Assembly: GCF_963576615.1 (NCBI RefSeq)
Contig: NC_088715.1
Location: forward strand, 65,361,981-65,425,980
Direction of reading: 5' to 3'
Length of the DNA stretch: 64,000 nucleotides
DNA from: Watersipora subatra
Lineage: Eukaryota > Bryozoa > Gymnolaemata > Cheilostomatida > Watersiporidae
Under the pieces are notes generated by a model. The model did no database searches. It saw only the letters and a list, made by a program, of their open reading frames with translations, and was not told the DNA's origin. How positions within the stretch are numbered: position 1 is the first letter of the stretch; each line of letters starts with the position of its first letter. Below are positions 59,401 through 64,000 of this stretch, in pieces. The position numbers were made by a program, and so were the translations under genes.

Positions 59401-62092
59401 AGACTTAATTCGCATGGTAACACAACTTGCACACAGCTCCAAACTCTCATGATGCCAGTTATGCGTGTCATGGAAACCTAGTGATTGTCTATATACATGT
59501 TTCAGACTTTCTCCAGTTGCAATTTGTGTAGAACAATACCTCTATAGAAAGAGTTAAGTTGGTTGATTTTGGCTATAGAGCCAGTTAAATTAGGGATTTT
59601 GCTACTGTTGGAAATTTAATATTTCTGTTTTTATGTCACATTTTGTGTGAGCACAGGCTAAAAGTTATACGAAATTGGGCTTCCGCCTCCCTGTTTCCTG
59701 CACTTCTTTGTCCTTATAAAAGCTCATCCTCTCAATGATTACACCTCTTCTTAAGTACAATTATATACGGAGTTAGCCTCTCCTACATGTAGATCTAGTA
59801 AGAGCGTACATGGGCTGCACTTTAGCAACTAATCAAATCAATTGATTGGCCAGATGAAGTACGAAGAGGAATCAATTTGCTTATGCAGCTGCATTTTCTC
59901 CTTGTGACTCATACAATAATGACTCCGCTGAAGTTAACTTTGAAAATAAAATAGTTTGTTTATTCTATTGATATGCTACTTATTTCTAACATCACCTGTT
60001 TGGGGAGTCAAACACCTGCATGAGCTGTCTGCCAGTTAACAGTACGATCTATCCACTCTCAGGGCTGAGCTGAAGGTAAACAACTGGCCCAGTATGGGAT
60101 TAATATTTCTGCCTTAGATTCTCATATGGGGCCAGATGTATGAATCACAACTCAGTTGGTAGCTTCTACAAAGCGCTTGCTCGTAAGACGGAGCAGAGTT
60201 TTTGAGAGCCAATTTCACAATTTTTATGTTTATGAGATAATAGAAAATGACTAAGGCGAATGGTAGACTTAATTGGCCATTTTGACCTTTGACCTACTAG
60301 TATTATACCCAAGTATAAAACAACAAGATTTAAATAGCTGCGACGCAGCTTTGTGTCTCTTTGTTGCAAGAGGTCTGAAAGAATCCGGGTTGCACCAATT
60401 GCATCAGTAATGAAAGAGGTTTACTTTCGCTGACGATTAGAAAGTGACAGGCGGTTGCTTAAAGATAGAGATAATGAAGTTGGCACTTCCTTCTTCAAAC
60501 TCTGCATCTTTTTACAGGTTCTCCAGCTGGACTGGAGACCTCTGGCTAGAGATATTACTTTCTATGCTGTTTCTATCGCTGCATTCCTCGGGGCCTCCTA
60601 TGATGGAAAGATAACGTGGTACGAAGCAGTGTGCCTTCTGCTTCTTTATGCCCTCTATATCCTAACCATGGTGTTTAACCCCAGGCTGATGGCCTTGTTG
60701 AACAAACCTGCTTGTTGGTAGGTTATAAAAGTCATTTTATACACTGACTTGTTCTCGTAGTGGTTAACCTAAGGGGAAGAGTGGGGGCTGTAAGAGAGAT
60801 TTTCATATAAACACTGCCATATAATCTTCACACATGTACACATATAACCCTGTGCAGCGCCTGTTAAATCTTACAACTGCTGACTCTACCAACTTATTTA
60901 TCTCTACTTAATAATCGTACTAGCATGACCTCCAACAGCTTTAGTCTACATTCAAGTTATCCTGGAGCTTGAGGTCATGTTAATCTATTGGTTGCTTATA
61001 TGCAGTCGACCTTCTGAGACTGAACCTGATAGTGAACTGGGTGAGGAGAGCGCCATCAAAGCCTGTGACCAGGGAAGTAATACTGAGGCTGTTAATGGAT
61101 CCCCTACCTCTATCCTGCATCATAGGAGAGTTTCGGTAAGAAGTAATTTGTACTACAAATTATGGACTGAAATTCTGCCTTACACTGAGACTCAATTGTA
61201 AATTGATTGTTTATAATTTGAATGCATCAATCAGACACTATGGAACTCGCAGGTTCATTGTAGATGCAAATTAGTATTTATAACTGCTCTCATGTGCTGT
61301 CAGTTACAACAAGAATTACTCTAAATTATACTGTACTGCAATTATTATTAGACTAAATGAATGCCCTGCGTGGCAAAGGTAATAGAATAATTATCAAATG
61401 AATTTGAATAACTTACCTGGAAAGCTAGATCTTTACTAAAACCTTTACTAAAACAATACCCACGTTTTGGGTAGCTAAACAATCGTTACGCGTAACAGTC
61501 AACATTGCTAGTTATTAAACCCAAGCAAGCGCTTTAAGCGTGAGTATCTTAACCAATGTAATGACTACTTGCTCAATGAACTCATTGTATTCTGTGTAGC
61601 TTAATGATTAAGTATGCCCCCTCTAAATCTGGAGGTCTCAAGATCAAACTGAGTGTTGTGCGGGTTTTTTATTAAAAGATTTTAATTGCTAAAACTGGAC
61701 ACAAGGTAAAGCAAAAAGGCAAAAAAACTAACATTTTTATATATATAGATGACTTTGCCGTGATATAATTAGATTATAAACTTTCAAAACATGCCTGTTC
61801 AACTTATTTAATAACTTCTGTTTTTATTTTTGGCATGTAATGAAAAACATAACTTGTTTTGATAATAATCGAGCCAATAAAAAATTATAGACTAGGAAAA
61901 AATACGAGAATATAATGTGGCTGGCGTCTTATTTGATGCAGTTAAATACTGATTCATTTATTTCTTTAGTTTCAAAAGTCTTCATTTAGTGGAGGACATG
62001 CTCGACGCTTAAGCATTCATAACCAGCTGCATTCTGGGAAGAGTTCGAGCCTTGGCAATATTTGGCTTGAGAACCAATCGGGAGCTTCGCAG
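53430..62092 (+). CDS. K+-dependent Na+/Ca2+ exchanger (SLC24/NCKX family), 3' end beyond the window
   Basis: Exons are 53430-53600, 57859-58042, 58393-58450, 60518-60717, 61006-61135 and 61970-62092, all phase-consistent. The first encodes an extracellular segment with an N-glycosylation sequon (NTT) and most of TM1 ([12 protein letters not shown]), which joins [14 protein letters not shown]. The second holds the alpha-1 repeat ([18 protein letters not shown]), the ion-binding core of cation/Ca2+ exchangers. The third is [19 protein letters not shown]. The fourth gives two further membrane helices ([26 protein letters not shown]). The last two encode the variable cytoplasmic loop, rich in Ser, Gln and charged residues. 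The alpha-2 repeat half would lie right of the window. The family exports Ca2+ and K+ in exchange for Na+ across plasma or organelle membranes. The region before TM1 lacks the usual CTPPA..EFP motif, so it is a divergent member. Upstream exons are listed separately. Confidence 0.9.
54233..54795. repeat. 8-bp microsatellite ATAACTAC, about 70 copies
   Basis: An almost uninterrupted ATAACTAC array with ATTACTAC, ATAACTGC and AATAACTAC variants. Confidence 0.98.
55305..55530. repeat. AT-rich tandem repeat
   Basis: Irregular copies of TCTAATATTATATAT and ATTACATC. Confidence 0.93.
55550..55800. mobile_element. Dispersed repeat, copy 2
   Basis: Homologous to 42590-42835. It holds an internal duplication of CAGTCATTATTGTACAATTA (starting at 55680 and 55720) absent from copy 1. 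Confidence 0.8.
55810..56510. other. Intron of the SLC24-like gene
   Basis: The part at 55850-56010 has a more coding-like composition with an open frame, but it lacks consistent splice sites and resembles no known protein. Confidence 0.3.
56513..56660. repeat. 36-bp minisatellite, 4 copies
   Basis: Core CAGACAGACACAAGCTCTGA, alternating TCTATA and TCTGTT endings. Confidence 0.95.
56812..56878 (-). other. tRNA-like relic, minus strand
   Basis: The minus strand reads GCGTAGTGGTCTAGAACACC (A-box-like) and later GAGTTTCAACTTC (B-box-like), spaced about as in a tRNA. The acceptor stem is not intact, so this is probably a SINE head or tRNA pseudogene. Confidence 0.35.
58552..58812. repeat. 26-bp minisatellite in the SLC24-like gene, about 10 copies
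   Basis: Core CTATAGCAAGCTCGGGGCAC. Confidence 0.95.
59035..59477. mobile_element. Harbinger-like MITE in an SLC24 intron
   Basis: The ends TGTTTCCATGACGCGCAT (59035) and ATGCGTGTCATGGAAAC (ending 59477) form terminal inverted repeats. They are flanked by CTA at 59032-59034 and CTA at 59478-59480, a 3-bp target duplication as in PIF/Harbinger elements. It is 443 bp and GC-richer than the intron around it. A short open frame inside is not a recognisable transposase. Confidence 0.7.
61595..61860. mobile_element. tRNA-derived SINE relic, second copy of the dispersed tail
   Basis: The start (TGTAGCTTAATGATTAAGTA at 61597, then AGGTCTCAAGATCAAACTGA) closely follows tRNA A-box and B-box spacing. 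The 3' part at 61770-61855 (AACTTTCAAAACATGCCTGT, then TTTTTGGCATGTAATGAAAA) matches 26590-26695. Confidence 0.5.
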
Positions 62093-62362
62093 GTAAGAAA
62101 CTCATATACCTCATCAGTTGAAGAGGTATATCTACAAAGATTTGTCTCCCCCTGAAATGGACTGGTGTAATGTGATTGTATTGGACTTCATAGAACTCTA
62201 ACCAATTCAAGAAATAACAAGTTATTAACTTTTACATAATTTCTCTAAAGATGAGCTCATTTCTTACATACTTTATAAGGCTGCTATTAAGAGACTTCTA
62301 ATTTCAATTCTAATTCCAAAATATACCAAGTGTGAGTGCTTCAAATTACTGATCACCACTTC

Positions 62363-62405
62363 AAGTACTGATCTCTTGAAAATACTTCTGAAGAGATCAG
62401 TACTT
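62363..62405. repeat. Perfect hairpin in the SLC24-like gene
   Basis: The arms 62363-62377 and 62391-62405 are exact 15-bp complements (AAGTACTGATCTCTT) with a 13-nt loop. Confidence 0.9.
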
Positions 62406-62534
62406 CAAATTCCTAGTGAGAAAAGAGGCTACTTTGCTTATTTATACAGCGTACATAAAATGCTTATAGTAAGTATGGTGTATAAAAATATAGATGTTGA
62501 TTTTATTGCCCAAATAGTTTAATAGCAGTTTATG

Positions 62535-63878
62535 TATACCGTAAAACATCTAATTGAATGACATGGCGCTCTATTTTTCAACCCTTCCTCTATGGTGGCG
62601 GTCAATTGGAAGTACATTCAAATACAGGCTGGCGTTGTATTTTTCAAATGGCTCATCAGAATTTTGGAAAGATAAATTTAGCCCTTTTACGGGCGAAGCC
62701 AATGTTGCCTATATTTTGCCCTCTTTTTTCGATGGAGAAATGTTACACCTTTTGAATGCAATAAATCCGCTAACTTGCCTTCAACTTGTCAGAGATCTCT
62801 TAATAAATATGTGTTGAGAAACCGAAATATATCTCTACCAGTTGCTATTTATTGCTTGCAATTAACCTACGATGATATTATAGCCTGTGTCCTGCTTTGC
62901 ATATTGTTTGAGCTTTCAATGTTTATTTCATTGTAAATTGGAAGACATATTTTTATTTTATATCAATACTTACCAGTGTCGCATAGAATTTTATTGCACT
63001 CATTAAAATTTTTGTTATGGTTTGCAGCCAAAAATAGCTTTTTATGTGCACTAAAAGAGAAGTTACGAGCGTCGATCAATTGAAAGATCGGATAACTGCA
63101 ACGATGCTATCAAATAATATGTTATAAATCTGCAAACTTATAAGTTATATAATGACGATTTATTGAATGATACAAATATATATTCATGAACAAGTGCCAT
63201 TAACGAACCATACATATATTACATGCAAAAACAAAAATTAACGCTTTTAAAACAAAAATATTTGTATCAATTGCTCAGATAGCTGCGTTCTGATGTCTGC
63301 TTTTAATGGAACGAACATCTGCTGGTTGTCCAATACCTTCTATGATGTCTTTTGAATTCAGCTCTCTTTTTGCACTGCATAACTAGTCGATATTAGCCTC
63401 CAAACTTTTACACAATGCAAATAGCACAAATGCAATGCGTAAAAGCTTTGCTAGCTACACGTAACCTTTGTACAATCGTAAATGTAAGCCATTTTTATAT
63501 ACATGTACAAAACTTCCAAGTATCGAGACTGCGTTAAATGAGGAACTGCTTTTAGCCTGAGACAGTTATTAATTATTTCTATGGTACTGCTTTCAAGTTT
63601 TAACAAAAAAAAATCTGAAAGTTGTGGAGTTGGACAATGAAAGAATTTATTGTTAATTATGTAAACAATTCATTAATAATGCGATTTTGTAGACACTTTT
63701 CTAGTGATCACATGACTACTGATCACATGATATTATGGGTTGATAAAGATAAAAAATTGTCGAAGTGGCATTCAAATAGAGGGTGGCACTCTGTTTTTCA
63801 ACCCTTCTCTCATAGTGGCGGTCAATTAGAGGTGGCGTTCAAATAAAGGTGGCATTCAATTAGAGGTTTTATGGTATA
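62535..63878. mobile_element. 1.34-kb DNA transposon with long terminal inverted repeats
   Basis: The left end (TATACCGTAAAACATCTAAT at 62535, then TTTTTCAACCCTTCC and GTGGCGGTCAATT) is mirrored by the right end (ATTAGAGGTTTTATGGTATA, to 63878). Inside the right end there are further TGGCATTCAAATAGAGGTGG-type subrepeats. The TIRs are roughly 30 bp, with subterminal repeats over about 100 bp and probable TA target sites. No transposase frame was recognised. It lies right of the last visible SLC24 exon. Confidence 0.7.
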
Positions 63879-64000
63879 TCGTATTATATATAAATATATA
63901 GTTTAGGATCTATTACAGCGACAGACTCATAACTTGTCGACGCTTGAGCACTAAATGCTGGTAAACACGCATTATTACAGCTAATACGCCAAGAATAGTG

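Noticed and set aside
59190-59408. 72-residue frame within the Harbinger-like MITE
   Set aside because: Too short, with no transposase motifs.

Overview
The window is nuclear DNA from an animal. It is AT-rich, its genes are split into short exons with GT..AG introns, and it holds Eph-receptor-like, SLC24 and TXNDC9-type genes. The many tandem arrays and small DNA transposons suggest an invertebrate; a marine lophotrochozoan-type genome is a guess, and I cannot name the species. All splice sites were placed by eye. Three models were checked by phase continuity and close to whole codon numbers with a stop. The fourth runs off the window.

Genes, left to right. (1) Minus strand, 2154-4789: a WD40-repeat protein of 384 residues in 8 exons. 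(2) Plus strand, 11671-17314: TXNDC9, a thioredoxin-like co-chaperone of 218 residues in 4 exons, with a 4.5-kb first intron full of transposons and a 38-bp minisatellite. (3) Minus strand, 21993-30556: a secreted, probably GPI-anchored protein of 388 residues in 8 exons. Its N-terminal half resembles the ligand-binding and cysteine-rich domains of Eph receptors, but it has no transmembrane-kinase part. (4) Plus strand, about 45478 to beyond the window end: an SLC24/NCKX K+-dependent Na+/Ca2+ exchanger, with the N-terminal segment, alpha-1 repeat and cytoplasmic-loop exons present. The four genes have no evident functional link.

About a third of the window (roughly 22 kb by adding the arrays) is tandem repeat, in more than 20 arrays with unit lengths from 8 to 58 bp. 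The largest are a 9.55-kb array of a 17-bp unit (30868-40419), whose end lies about 310 bp upstream of the Eph-like start codon, and a 2.9-kb array of a 27-bp unit (17870-20805). The second stays open in one minus-strand frame for about 985 residues, with mostly synonymous variation. Both arrays carry larger internal duplications.

Mobile elements: an approximately 1.6-kb palindromic element in TXNDC9 intron 1, interrupted by a 1.03-kb hAT-like element; a second hAT-like element (48316-49098) that splits a 30-bp array and has matching 8-bp target duplications; several MITE-like elements with terminal inverted repeats; tRNA-like SINE relics; and two pairs of dispersed repeats. No rRNA genes, CRISPR arrays or prokaryotic features were seen.
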